64,000 bases of DNA from an uncultured Paracoccaceae bacterium (GTDB lineage: Bacteria; Pseudomonadota; Alphaproteobacteria; Rhodobacterales; Rhodobacteraceae), in the NCBI GenBank assembly GCA_951812305.1, contig CATOSB010000012.1, forward strand, positions 1-64,000, in the 5' to 3' direction. The position numbers were made by a program, and so were the translations under genes. A model generated the notes under the pieces. The model saw nothing but the letters and a program-made list of their open reading frames with translations. It was not told where the DNA came from and ran no database searches. Below, piece after piece: positions 44,409 to 52,978 of this stretch (positions within the stretch are counted from its first letter, which is position 1; each line of letters opens with the position of its first letter).

Positions 44409-44813
44409 TTATTCGCCTGAGTTTCCTCGCGTAACCTGCAGAAATACAAAGGTCTTGCCAAGTTGCGCCTTGTCTTTCAGCGAAACGGTGATTTGCGCGC
44501 CGTCCGCGTCGAATATCCGCTCGATATGGGTGTCGGGATGGTTCACACCGGGCGCGGGCGCTCGTTTGACCGCGTCAGGCAGGCATTGCAAGATGGAGTC
44601 GATCAGCGCCGCAAACCGGGCCTCTGCCGCAGGACTGCGATAGTCATAGGCGATTTGGCAATGGCGAATTTTGCCATTGGTGGTCTGTCCGGCGCCGCAT
44701 TCTGCGCCCTCCAGCCGCGCTGCGCCATTGAGCGCGGCCAACAACGCCCCACAGCCTTCTGCAACAGCCATTCCGGGTGCGAGGAACAACCAGAGGATCG
44801 CCGCGCGCCTCAT
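44409..44813 (-). CDS. Exported hypothetical protein (134 aa)
   Basis: The signal peptide is clear (MRRAAILWLFLAPGMAVAEG). The mature part has four cysteines (GCGALL, ECGAG, HCQIAYD, LQCLPDA) and no recognised domain. It overlaps the pentapeptide gene upstream by 4 bases and is separated from the coiled-coil pair by about 93 bases. Likely periplasmic. Confidence 0.65.
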   Translation of the reverse strand: MRRAAILWLFLAPGMAVAEGCGALLAALNGAARLEGAECGAGQTTNGKIRHCQIAYDYRSPAAEARFAALIDSILQCLPDAVKRAPAPGVNHPDTHIERIFDADGAQITVSLKDKAQLGKTFVFLQVTRGNSGE

Positions 44814-45853
44814 TTCAGCCGGAACCTGTTGCGCAACCCAAGGCCGAGGAAGAACAGAAACACGACGCCGAGCATGGTTTGGGTGCCAGAGACGGTTTCG
44901 ATCCAGCCCGGCCCGCTTTCAAAGAAGTTCGGATGGAATCGGCGCAGAAACCCCAGAAATGCGAGGGTACTTGAAAGCGAGGCGCCCAGCATTTCAGGGA
45001 CGAACGAGAATAATTCAGCCCAGTCCGAAGCATGACGTGCTCTGGGGAGCATAAACGCAACTGCACCAGCCATAACGGTGAGCGCCAATCCCGCAATCGG
45101 GCGCCCGATGGAATAGCCATAATCGCTGACCAGCGCATAAAGGCTCAAGAAAAGCCAGTCGACCCAGTTTCCCAACATACGCTTGCAACGCATCTCTTGC
45201 CGCCGGAAAAAATGCTCGTCGTCTGGTTTGTGCAGTTGGGCCATGACCTGGGCCAGTCTGATATAGAGAATTTTGAAATTGGCCGCATTGTGGTAATTTG
45301 TTTTCGGCCAATATTTCTTGTCTGTCGTGAAAATTGTGCCGTCATAGAACTCGCGTTTGAAAAATTCGGGAACCTGCGACGTGAACCGCGCGTTTTCAAA
45401 GGATGTTTTACCCATAAACGCGCCATTATTAAACGATGGGTCGCCATCGAACTGGGCCTCCGCGAACCAAACAGAGCCTGCAAACACCGCATCGGAAAAA
45501 ACAGCGCCGTCGGAAAACGCCGTGCCAAGAAAGTCGGCGCGCATTTCGAATTGCGCACGATCGAAAGAAGTGAATGACGAGAATGCTGCAAGATCAAAGT
45601 AGGCCCTTTTCTGGAACTTCGCGTGCGAGAATGAACAGTCGCGACCAAAGGATGCGTTCATAAAATCCGCGAAACCATCAAAGCTTACATCCGAAAAAGC
45701 AGCCTCTTTGGCGAAATCTGCATCCGAAAATCCCGCGCCACCGCCGATGTAAGCACGTGCGAAATGCGCGCCCTCGCAAAAAGTGACGCCACCGAAATCA
45801 ACCGACCCGTTCAACTTTGCCTGTATGAAATTTGTATCCATTTCAAAACTCAC
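44810..45853 (-). CDS. Pentapeptide-repeat membrane protein
   Basis: A 347-aa protein whose first 180 residues are about 30 pentapeptide repeats (FGGVTFCEGAHFARA, SFSHAKFQKRAYFDLAAF...) forming a right-handed beta-helix; the last 150 contain about three membrane helices (VDWLFLSLYALVSDYGYSIG; LALTVMAGAVAFML; TMLGVVFLFFLGLGL). Such channel-like ends occur in pentapeptide/ion-channel fusion proteins. The start is a GTG that overlaps the previous gene's stop (GTGTGAG). The previous ORF ends in pentapeptide repeats, so this may be the second half of one gene (see findings). Confidence 0.75.
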   Translation of the reverse strand: MSFEMDTNFIQAKLNGSVDFGGVTFCEGAHFARAYIGGGAGFSDADFAKEAAFSDVSFDGFADFMNASFGRDCSFSHAKFQKRAYFDLAAFSSFTSFDRAQFEMRADFLGTAFSDGAVFSDAVFAGSVWFAEAQFDGDPSFNNGAFMGKTSFENARFTSQVPEFFKREFYDGTIFTTDKKYWPKTNYHNAANFKILYIRLAQVMAQLHKPDDEHFFRRQEMRCKRMLGNWVDWLFLSLYALVSDYGYSIGRPIAGLALTVMAGAVAFMLPRARHASDWAELFSFVPEMLGASLSSTLAFLGFLRRFHPNFFESGPGWIETVSGTQTMLGVVFLFFLGLGLRNRFRLK

Positions 45854-46395
45854 ACGCCGGAAATCACCGAGTCCTGAAACTGGCAGTCGCCATCCAGAAC
45901 AGCGTTGCGAAATGTGAGGCTGCCGTCAAACACAGAGCTCTGGAAATCGATTTCACCGCTAAGAAAACAGGCGTCCAAAAGAACCGCCGTCAAAAAATGC
46001 GTGTTCGACAGATCGATTGTTTCGTCGATTTCGGGTATGTTCTGATGGCCAAGCCGTGCCTGAAATACCGCTTTGATCTGATCCATTTCGTGGCTGGTCA
46101 AAGGTGCCAGGGCATTTGGCGTAAGCTCCAGCTTGTCGGCGACAACTGCCCTATCTTCGTCGTCCAATCCCGCGCACGCCCAGCCATTCCAGAACCTGCG
46201 GTTCAGTACGGCAACATCCTCGTTCGCCTCCCACCAATTGAGTACGGTCTGCTCCCCCGCAATCGTCATCAGCACATACCACGGGTTCAGGCTCGCCGGT
46301 TTTAACTCTACCCCATCATTGCGCAGCGCGGAGCCGTCGTCGCGCAGCGCAACCACAAACCCGGCTGGTTTCGATGGGTCCTTCAAATCCACCAT
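45850..46395 (-). CDS. Pentapeptide-repeat protein, N-terminal partner
   Basis: A 181-aa protein. The first 125 residues are an unrecognised domain (SLNPWYVLMTIAGEQTVLNWWEANEDVAVLNRRFWNGW, in part), and from about 130 pentapeptide repeats begin (IDLSNTHFLTAVLLDACFLSG...). The repeats run to the stop and resume at once in the next frame, so the two ORFs may once have been one protein or are a coupled pair. It is the first gene of the minus-strand cluster, divergent from the SDR gene. Confidence 0.7.
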   Translation of the reverse strand: MVDLKDPSKPAGFVVALRDDGSALRNDGVELKPASLNPWYVLMTIAGEQTVLNWWEANEDVAVLNRRFWNGWACAGLDDEDRAVVADKLELTPNALAPLTSHEMDQIKAVFQARLGHQNIPEIDETIDLSNTHFLTAVLLDACFLSGEIDFQSSVFDGSLTFRNAVLDGDCQFQDSVISGV

Positions 46396-46472
46396 GTCTC
46401 AAATCCCTTTCCCGCCTTCACATCCGTGCGGCGGTCTGAATATGATGCCCCTGAATACGAAAGGACGCACGT

Positions 46473-47258
46473 ATGAGCCTAACCGGCAAGCAAAGACTAG
46501 CAGGCAAAACCGCCATCATCACCGGGGGCGGCTCTGGCTTTGGCGCCGCGATTGTGAAGCGGTTCGCCGATGAGGGCGCAACGGTCTGGGTCGCCGACAT
46601 CAACATGGATTCCGCAGAAAAGTCGATGCACGCGGCTTTGAAGGGAAAGAGAGAGGGTGAGGTGATTGTCACCCCGTTCCAGGTCGATGTCAGCAAAAAT
46701 GACAGCGTCCGCGCCATGATGAAAGCATTTGTAAATGCGCATGACGGGCCAGACATCCTCGTCAACAACGCTGGCATCACGCATGAACGCGCGCCGATGG
46801 AGGATGTGAGTGAGGCGGATTTCGACCGTGTAATGGCGGTGAATGTGAAGTCGGTCTATCTGACCGCGCGCCATTTCGTCCCGGCGATGAAGACTCGCGG
46901 CACGGGCGTCATCCTGAACATTTCGTCCACGGCGGGGATCAGCCCGCGTGCCTATCTCAATTGGTACAACGCATCCAAAGGCTGGATGATCACGGCAACC
47001 AAAACGATGGCGGTGGAACTGGCCGACTCCGGCATTCGCGTGAACGCGATCTGTCCGGTCGCCGGGGATACGCCGTTGCTAAAGACATTTCTGGGCGGGG
47101 ACACACCTGAAAACCGCCAAAAATTCCTCGACACGATCCCGCTTGGTCGGTTTTCAACGCCGGAGGATCACGCGAATGCAGCACTTTACCTGTGCTCGGA
47201 TGAGGCCAGCATGGTCACCGGCGTCGCGCTGGAAGTTGACGGGGGCCGCTGCATTTGA
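46473..47258 (+). CDS. SDR family oxidoreductase (3-ketoacyl-ACP reductase-like)
   Basis: A 261-aa short-chain dehydrogenase. NAD(P)-binding GGGSGFGAAI at about residue 18, NNAG (about 90), ISSTAG with the catalytic Ser, and YNASK with Tyr/Lys are all present. It catalyses a reversible alcohol/ketone oxidoreduction; the substrate is unknown. The SDR stop overlaps the peptidase start (ATTTGACGC), so the two are translationally coupled. Confidence 0.93.
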   Translation: MSLTGKQRLAGKTAIITGGGSGFGAAIVKRFADEGATVWVADINMDSAEKSMHAALKGKREGEVIVTPFQVDVSKNDSVRAMMKAFVNAHDGPDILVNNAGITHERAPMEDVSEADFDRVMAVNVKSVYLTARHFVPAMKTRGTGVILNISSTAGISPRAYLNWYNASKGWMITATKTMAVELADSGIRVNAICPVAGDTPLLKTFLGGDTPENRQKFLDTIPLGRFSTPEDHANAALYLCSDEASMVTGVALEVDGGRCI

Positions 47259-48241
47259 CGCCGGGGCCGCGCAATCTGATCACCGATGTTGCGGGTCTGC
47301 GGGTCGGCAACGCAGATGACGCTGCGCTTAAATCCGGCGTGACGGTTCTGACGGCAGAAAAACCGTTCACTGCCGCCGTGCACGTCATGGGTGGCGCGCC
47401 GGGAACAAGGGAAACCGATGCGCTTGCGCCCGACCGGCTGGTGCAGGAGGCGGATGCGCTGGTCTTGTCCGGCGGCTCCGCACTGGGGCTGACGGCGGCA
47501 TCAGGTGTGGCGGATGCGCTGCGGGCGCAGGGCAGGGGGTTCGATGTCGGCGGGAAGAAGGTGCCGATTGTCCCTGCCGCGATCCTGTTTGACCTTTTGA
47601 ATGGTGGCGACAAAGAATGGGCTGCGAACCCCTACGATGCGCTTGGCGCAGAGGCGTTGGATTCAGCAAGCGAGACGTTTGAATTGGGTACAACAGGCGC
47701 CGGAACCGGCGCGACAACGTCATCCCTGAAAGGCGGGCTCGGGTCGACTTCTGCGGTTTTGCCGACCGGGCACATTGTTGGCGCGCTGGCTGCGGTGAAT
47801 GCGCTTGGTGATGCAGTCGTCGGCGATACCGGGAAATTCTGGGCAGCAGCCTTTGAAGTTGGGGACGAGTTTGGCGGTCGTGGTCCGGCAATGGAATTTC
47901 CGGCTGAACACGGAACAAAGCTCGCCGCGCCCCGCGAGGCAACAACGATTGCAATTGTCGCCACGGACGCAGAGCTGACACAGGCACAGGCGACGCGAAT
48001 GGCCATCGCAGCTCATGACGGCATGGCCCGTGCGCTTGTGCCATCGCACACGCCGTTTGACGGTGATCTGGTGTTTGCGGTTGCGACGGGGGCGAAGCCG
48101 CTCACGGATCCGATGGCCGACACTCTGGCGATCGGACATGCCGCCGCGATTTGTCTGTCGCGGGCTATTGCGCGCGGGGTTTTTGAGGCGCAAGCCGCAC
48201 CGGGGGACGTGTTGCCGGTTTGGCGGGAGAAATACGGCTAA
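47255..48241 (+). CDS. P1 family peptidase (DmpA/BapA-like)
   Basis: A 328-aa self-processing Ntn-type peptidase. The typical core is present: NLITDVAGLRVGNA, LSGGSALGLTAASGVADAL, and the GGLGSTSAVLPTG segment where the chain is normally cleaved before the catalytic Ser. It acts on D- or beta-amino-terminal peptides in studied members. It has no signal peptide. The start is a TTG at 47255 overlapping the SDR stop; no ATG is available without cutting the conserved N-terminus. Confidence 0.9.
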   Translation: MTPGPRNLITDVAGLRVGNADDAALKSGVTVLTAEKPFTAAVHVMGGAPGTRETDALAPDRLVQEADALVLSGGSALGLTAASGVADALRAQGRGFDVGGKKVPIVPAAILFDLLNGGDKEWAANPYDALGAEALDSASETFELGTTGAGTGATTSSLKGGLGSTSAVLPTGHIVGALAAVNALGDAVVGDTGKFWAAAFEVGDEFGGRGPAMEFPAEHGTKLAAPREATTIAIVATDAELTQAQATRMAIAAHDGMARALVPSHTPFDGDLVFAVATGAKPLTDPMADTLAIGHAAAICLSRAIARGVFEAQAAPGDVLPVWREKYG

Positions 48242-48260
48242 CGAGTGCTGAGAAGCGATT

Positions 48261-48629
48261 TTAGCCGATCATCCCGTGAACCTCGTCGCGCAGCGACTGA
48301 AGCTCTTTGATCGTCTCGCCCAGTTCATTGCGCTGGTCACTCAGGGCGGAAATCTGGCGTTCAGCATATTCCACGAAGATCTTGAACTGACTGTCCGTCC
48401 CGTCGCTTTCATACATCAACAGCCATTGGCGTATTTCTTCCAGCGAGAATCCAAACCGCCGCCCGCGCATGATCAGCGTCATTCGCGCCACTTCACGTGG
48501 ACCATAGAACCGGCTGCGTCCTTCGCGATCGGGCGCCAGCAGTTCAATGTATTCGTAATAGCGCAAAGTGCGGGGTGTCACGTCGTAACGTGCGCACATT
48601 TCCTTGAAACTCAGACGTTGATTGGTCAT
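48261..48629 (-). CDS. MerR family transcriptional regulator
   Basis: A 122-aa regulator with an N-terminal winged HTH (MCARYDVTPRTLRYYEYIELL, then GRSRFYGPREVARMTLIMRGRRFGFSLEEIRQWL) and a C-terminal dimerisation helix (SALSDQRNELGETIKELQSLRDEV). No Cys effector site is present. The gene converges with the P1 peptidase and leaves 402 bases to mntX, which contain repeat copy 3. Confidence 0.9.
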   Translation of the reverse strand: MTNQRLSFKEMCARYDVTPRTLRYYEYIELLAPDREGRSRFYGPREVARMTLIMRGRRFGFSLEEIRQWLLMYESDGTDSQFKIFVEYAERQISALSDQRNELGETIKELQSLRDEVHGMIG

Positions 48630-48748
48630 CGGCAGGCAGGTCTTGAAAAGGTTGATCTCAGCCTAGATGGGAATGCCCACAGGGGCAAATTTACCAGTAT
48701 TTGGGCCGGAGGTCGGTTCGGTCTGTTAGAGAGGGGTATTCCATTTTT

Positions 48749-48990
48749 GGCCTTTGCCTGCCTTTCAGACATACCACCCTGGCCGGGTTAACAGCGCGAA
48801 GCGCCCCGGCCATCGCCTGCCCGTCCCCACGGGCTGGCGATTTGGTGAGGCTAGTTCAATCCTTTGATCTTCTACGGGCTTGGCTGGCATAAAGCGCGAC
48901 ATTGAGACGTTGCATCGCCATCCCACGGGCAAGCGTTGGCCGCCAGAGAAGTTAGGCGCACGTGATGAAGTAGAAAGGCCGCTTCAGGCC
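48749..48990 (+). repeat. Dispersed inverted-repeat element, copy 3
   Basis: A 242-bp copy closely related to 33478-33723, with the same order of blocks: GGCCTTTGCCTGCC at the start, GGGTTAACAGCGC, the CATCGCCTGCCCG...CGGGCTGGCGAT palindrome, and GCTTCAGGCC at the end. It is the main content of the gene-free stretch between merR and mntX; no RNA gene or ORF is seen in it. Confidence 0.75.
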
Positions 48991-49031
48991 AAATACCGAC
49001 AGATCTGCTCGCGCCCCAATCCGTTGGCGAC

Positions 49032-50180
49032 TCAGTTCATGAAACCCGGCGCCAGGAACCAGAAGCCGTAAGCCACGATCAACGCTGGAACAGCGGAATA
49101 AAGCGTCGCCACTACCGCCGCCTTCGGGTTCAGTGCAATCGCCGGGAACAGCGCATCGCCGTCATTGGAAATCGCATTCCCCAACAGCGCGGCAAAGGGA
49201 ATCACCCCGTTGATGTAAAGCGTGGTCACCAGAATTTGCGGGCCACAGCCGGGGACGAAACCGACAACAATAGCAATCAACGGCAAGAGCGGCGCAATGG
49301 TCGAGAACCAAGCATTCAGATCCAGCCCGCCAAAGACCGCGAGGTAATCATAGGCCAGAAACGCCCCGATCACCCAGACCGAGATAAAGCTGGTTTCCTC
49401 TGCCATGCGCGTCAGCGGTGAATCCTTTGCATTGGTCATCGCCTTCAGCTTCGATGTGGCCCAGATCGTCAAACCCAGAAATGTGCCCGCCAGCGCAATC
49501 CACATAACTGAAACGCCCAAAAGGAATTCCATCTCGACCTGCGCCAGTTGCGAAATGCCAACAAACAGCCCCGGCGCGGCGATCAGCAGATATACCATGT
49601 CCTGCAGGCGGGTTTTGCCCACGATTGGCGCGATTTCGTTGTTTCCGTCGGTGTCTGCACGCAGTTCGACTTTCTGGATGCGGTCCACAATCCAGCCCGA
49701 AATGATCCCGACCGTGAAGCTGAGTGGCAGCACGACCACCGCTGCATCAGGCCGCGTCGCGATCAACAAAAACGCCGCATCGCCCATCGTCGCCGTCAGC
49801 GTTGCAACCACTGCGCCAAAGCCAACATTGCCGCTGGAATAGGCGGCCACCACCACCACAGCCCCGCCGCATCCCGGGGTAGCCCCCATCAATGCGGCCA
49901 ATGGCACCTGCCAGCCACGCGCGTTTTTCAGCGCATGGCCAATGTCAAAGTGAAAGACCCGCTCAGCCCCGTAAAATAACAGCAAAGTGGCCGCAACAAA
50001 GACGGAAACCGCCACATAGGCATCTGTCATCAACTCGCGCGTCAGAGTCCCCAACTCGCCCGGGGCAATTGCCAACGACAGAAAGATCAGCGCCACAACC
50101 AGCCGTTTCAGCCGGAAGGGACCTAGCCGGTCACGCGCCTCAAAGGCTCTTGGAACCGTTACACTGCTTGTCATTGCCAT
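49032..50180 (-). CDS. mntX: MntX-like putative manganese transporter
   Basis: A 382-aa inner-membrane protein with about ten helices. Two internally related blocks carry PGCG motifs, [14 protein letters not shown] (about 95) and [14 protein letters not shown] (about 315), the mark of the ArsP_2-like heavy-metal transporter family that includes MntX of Roseobacters (family knowledge). Mn(II) transport is inferred. The ATG at 50180 is preferred over a TTG at 50186. A Mur/Fur-type palindrome lies 15 bp upstream, supporting metal-dependent control. Confidence 0.85.
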   Translation of the reverse strand: MAMTSSVTVPRAFEARDRLGPFRLKRLVVALIFLSLAIAPGELGTLTRELMTDAYVAVSVFVAATLLLFYGAERVFHFDIGHALKNARGWQVPLAALMGATPGCGGAVVVVAAYSSGNVGFGAVVATLTATMGDAAFLLIATRPDAAVVVLPLSFTVGIISGWIVDRIQKVELRADTDGNNEIAPIVGKTRLQDMVYLLIAAPGLFVGISQLAQVEMEFLLGVSVMWIALAGTFLGLTIWATSKLKAMTNAKDSPLTRMAEETSFISVWVIGAFLAYDYLAVFGGLDLNAWFSTIAPLLPLIAIVVGFVPGCGPQILVTTLYINGVIPFAALLGNAISNDGDALFPAIALNPKAAVVATLYSAVPALIVAYGFWFLAPGFMN

Positions 50181-50194
50181 TTGCAAACCTGAGA

Positions 50195-50211
50195 TTGCGA
50201 ATAATTCTCAA
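50195..50211 (-). promoter_or_regulatory. Mur/Fur-type operator of mntX
   Basis: TTGCGAATAATTCTCAA is an inverted repeat of TTG(C/A)GAAT halves around a central A, matching the Fur-superfamily layout. It lies just upstream of the mntX ATG, where a Mn-loaded repressor (Mur) would block transcription. The identity of the regulator is inferred. Confidence 0.6.
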
Positions 50212-50286
50212 TTGCGGAAGATAGCACTTGCAGCGTATTTGGCAAGGGCGAATAACACATTGGACGTCACGAAGGTGTCAGGTGAG

Positions 50287-50706
50287 ATGGTGGACAAGCT
50301 GAAAATCGCCCGTCAGTTCATGGAGGCGCTGCCGCATTCGCGCGCTTTGGGCATGGAACTGACCGGCATCGGCGATGGAACAGCAGAGCTGTGTATGGCC
50401 TATGATCCCCGTTTCGTCGGCGACCCGAAATCCGGCGTGATCCACGGCGGCGCGGTCTCTGCGCTGATGGATACCTGCGGCGGCGCGGCGGTGATGAGTC
50501 ACCCCGAGGTGCCAACTGTGACCGCGACACTGGATTTACGCATCGACTATATGCGCCCTGCGACGCCGGGGCAGGCGATCACCGCGCGCGCCGAATGCTA
50601 TCACGTCACACGTTCCATCGCCTTCGTGCGCGCGACTGCGCTTGACGAGGACGAGGACCGCCCCGTCGCCACCGCTACCGGCGCTTTCACGGTGGAGCGT
50701 AAATAA
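50287..50706 (+). CDS. PaaI family thioesterase, first of a pair
   Basis: A 139-aa hotdog-fold acyl-CoA thioesterase. The family core is [22 protein letters not shown] with the catalytic Asp, then [15 protein letters not shown] and [10 protein letters not shown]. The ATG at 50287 follows CAGGTGAG; earlier in-frame codons lie in the mntX promoter. Its stop shares one base with the ATG of the second thioesterase, so both are co-translated. Confidence 0.88.
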   Translation: MVDKLKIARQFMEALPHSRALGMELTGIGDGTAELCMAYDPRFVGDPKSGVIHGGAVSALMDTCGGAAVMSHPEVPTVTATLDLRIDYMRPATPGQAITARAECYHVTRSIAFVRATALDEDEDRPVATATGAFTVERK

Positions 50707-51221
50707 TGGCCCGCGCCCGTCCCGAGCCCATTCAGGTGATCAAGAAACGCCGCGACGCCGCGCTCGCGGCGCTGGTCGAGGGCGTTCCCTATATCCAGTT
50801 CCTCGGTATAGAATTCGAACGTCACGGCGACGAGTTGACCGCCGTCCTGAACTATGACGACAAACTGATCGGCAACCCGATGTTGCCCGCGCTGCATGGC
50901 GGGGTGACGGCGGCGTTTCTGGAAACTGCTGCCATCATCGAACTCAGCTGGGCCTATCTTTGGGAAGACATCGAAAGCGGCGCTATCGACCCGGATACGA
51001 TCAGCACCGAAACTCTCCCGCGCCTGCCGAAAACTATTGATTTCACCGTCGACTACCTGCGTTCTGGCTTGCCGCGCGATGCCTATGCCCGCGCCACGAT
51101 CAATCGGCGCGGGCGGCGCTATGCTTCGGTCCATGTCGAGGCGTGGCAGGACAATCGCGCGCGGCTATTCGCGCAAGCGACCGGGCATTTCCTGATGCCC
51201 GCGCGAATGGATCCGACGTGA
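50706..51221 (+). CDS. PaaI family thioesterase, second of a pair
   Basis: A 171-aa hotdog-fold protein with LPALHGGVTAAFLETAAIIEL as the active-site helix and TIDFTVDYLRSGLPRDAYARA as the second core strand. It is longer than its neighbour because of an inserted acidic segment (WEDIESGAIDPDTIST). The pair of unlike hotdog proteins may form a heteromer (inference). The MATE gene starts within its stop codon. Confidence 0.86.
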   Translation: MARARPEPIQVIKKRRDAALAALVEGVPYIQFLGIEFERHGDELTAVLNYDDKLIGNPMLPALHGGVTAAFLETAAIIELSWAYLWEDIESGAIDPDTISTETLPRLPKTIDFTVDYLRSGLPRDAYARATINRRGRRYASVHVEAWQDNRARLFAQATGHFLMPARMDPT

Positions 51222-52543
51222 CCGACATCGCCAGCGCGGAAGAGATCACCCACCGCCGCGTCCTGAAAATCGCGCTGCCAATCGTTCTCTCCAACGCAAC
51301 CGTCCCGATCCTCGGCGCGGTGGATACCGGCGTTGTTGGCCAGATGGGACTGGCTGCACCAATCGGAGCCGTCGGTATTGGCGCCGTGATCCTGGCCGCG
51401 CTTTATTGGGTCTTCGGTTTCCTGCGCATGGGAACAACGGGTCTGGTCGCACAGGCGCGCGGCGCAGGCGAGATCGCCGAAACCGGCGCGCTGTTCATGC
51501 GGGGTGTTATCATCGCCGCAATCGGCGGCGCGGCATTTATCCTTTTGCAGGGATTGATCTTCGGCGGCGCATTCCTGCTTGCGCCCGCTTCGGCAGAAGT
51601 CGAAATCCTTGCACGCAACTATCTTGCCATCCGCATTTGGGGCGCACCGGCCACCATCGCGCTGTTTGTCGTAACAGGCTGGCTGATCGCGGTGGAACGC
51701 ACGCGCGGCGTGCTGGTCCTGCAGCTTTGGATGAACTTGCTCAACATCACGCTCGATCTCTGGTTCGTTCTCGGTCTCGGCTGGGGCGTCGAAGGTGTGG
51801 CGATTGCCACGCTGATCGCCGAATGGACCGGTCTGGCGCTGGGCCTGTGGCTGTGCCGTGAAATCTTCCGGGGCAGCGAATGGTGCAACTGGGCGCGCAT
51901 TTTCGACCCGGTGCGGTTGCGCCGAATGCTGGCGGTCAATGGCGACATCATGATCCGCTCTGTCATCCTGACGCTGTCCTTCACGACATTCCTGTTTCTG
52001 GCGGCCGATTTCGGCGATGTGACGCTGGCGGCAAACCATATCCTGCTGCAATTCCTTGAAATCACCGCCTTCGCTTTGGACGGTTTCGCCTTTTCTGCCG
52101 AGGCGCTGGTCGGCAATGCCGTTGGCGCGGGCGCCCGCGCCCGAATGCGCCGCGCGGCCATCATGTCCTCACAATGGGGCATTGGCGGCGGGATTCTTCT
52201 GGGCGTCCTCTTTTTCCTCACAGGTCCCTTGATCATCGACATCATGGCCACGGCGCCGGAGGTCCGGATTGAGGCCCGCGCCTTCCTGATCTGGATCCTC
52301 CTCGCCCCGATGATTGGCGGCCCAAGCTGGATGCTCGACGGCATCTACTTCGGTGCCACATGGACGCGCGAGATGCGTATCGCCATGCTGCAATCCGTCA
52401 TCGTCTACATCTGCGCGCTGCTGACCTTGATCCCGCTTTTCGGCAATCACGGCCTCTGGGCCGCGTTGATGGTGCTCAACATCGCGCGCGGTATCACGCT
52501 CGGCCTGCGCTACCCGAAGCTGGAAGCCCGCATCGGCACCTGA
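51218..52543 (+). CDS. dinF: MATE family efflux transporter (DinF-like)
   Basis: A 441-aa, twelve-helix exporter coupling cation flux to drug or metabolite efflux. The start is a GTG at 51218 overlapping the thioesterase stop (GTGA). Family traits: VLSNATVPILGAVDTGVVGQMG in helix 1 and the matching start of the second half (MIRSVILTLSFTTFLFLAADFGD). The length and the pattern of two six-helix halves fit DinF-type MATE proteins. The substrate is unknown. It is followed by a G-rich hairpin terminator. Confidence 0.9.
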   Translation: MTDIASAEEITHRRVLKIALPIVLSNATVPILGAVDTGVVGQMGLAAPIGAVGIGAVILAALYWVFGFLRMGTTGLVAQARGAGEIAETGALFMRGVIIAAIGGAAFILLQGLIFGGAFLLAPASAEVEILARNYLAIRIWGAPATIALFVVTGWLIAVERTRGVLVLQLWMNLLNITLDLWFVLGLGWGVEGVAIATLIAEWTGLALGLWLCREIFRGSEWCNWARIFDPVRLRRMLAVNGDIMIRSVILTLSFTTFLFLAADFGDVTLAANHILLQFLEITAFALDGFAFSAEALVGNAVGAGARARMRRAAIMSSQWGIGGGILLGVLFFLTGPLIIDIMATAPEVRIEARAFLIWILLAPMIGGPSWMLDGIYFGATWTREMRIAMLQSVIVYICALLTLIPLFGNHGLWAALMVLNIARGITLGLRYPKLEARIGT

Positions 52544-52554
52544 TCCGTCCCTCT

Positions 52555-52604
52555 TTCTTCTTGGTCTCAAATACGGCGGGGGGTCTGGGGGGATGCCCCC
52601 CCAG
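52555..52604. terminator. G-rich hairpin plus conserved tail motif, site 3
   Basis: TTCTTGGTCTCAAATACGGCG at 52557 on is followed by a CTGGGGGG/CCCCCCAG hairpin (52585-52604). It lies between the convergent MATE and arsC genes and closely matches the 41165-41215 site in sequence and order. Confidence 0.6.
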
Positions 52605-52636
52605 TTGGTCGGATTTCGCTAACGCGAAATCCGAAT

Positions 52637-52978
52637 TCAAAGGATATCCAACACCGCCTCTGGCGGGCGACCTATGGCGGCCCTGCCTGCATGGAAGACA
52701 ATAGGCCGCTCGATCAGGATCGGGGCCTCTGCCATTGCCGCGATCAACTCTTCTTGCGGGCTGGATTTGTCCAACTTGTTGTCCTTGAACGCCGCTTCGC
52801 CGCGCCGGATGATCTCGATGGCCTGTTTGCCCAATGCGTCAAGCGCGCCGCGAATTTCTTCTGCGCTCGGCGGATCCTCCAGATATCGGCGCACGTTCAG
52901 TGCGCCCCCTCGTTCCTCTAGAAGAGCCAGTGTCTGGCGCGATTTCGAACAACGTGGATTGTGCCAGATCGTGATCAT
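52637..52978 (-). CDS. arsC: Arsenate reductase (glutaredoxin type)
   Basis: A 113-aa ArsC/Spx-like protein. The catalytic cysteine is in [13 protein letters not shown] and the conserved Arg is in LIERPIVF. It reduces arsenate to arsenite with glutathione/glutaredoxin in characterised members. The ATG at 52978 makes the classical ATGA overlap with the pyrD stop; an ATG two codons earlier (52984) is also possible. No arsB or arsR is adjacent, so it may instead serve as a general stress reductase. Confidence 0.87.
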   Translation of the reverse strand: MITIWHNPRCSKSRQTLALLEERGGALNVRRYLEDPPSAEEIRGALDALGKQAIEIIRRGEAAFKDNKLDKSSPQEELIAAMAEAPILIERPIVFHAGRAAIGRPPEAVLDIL

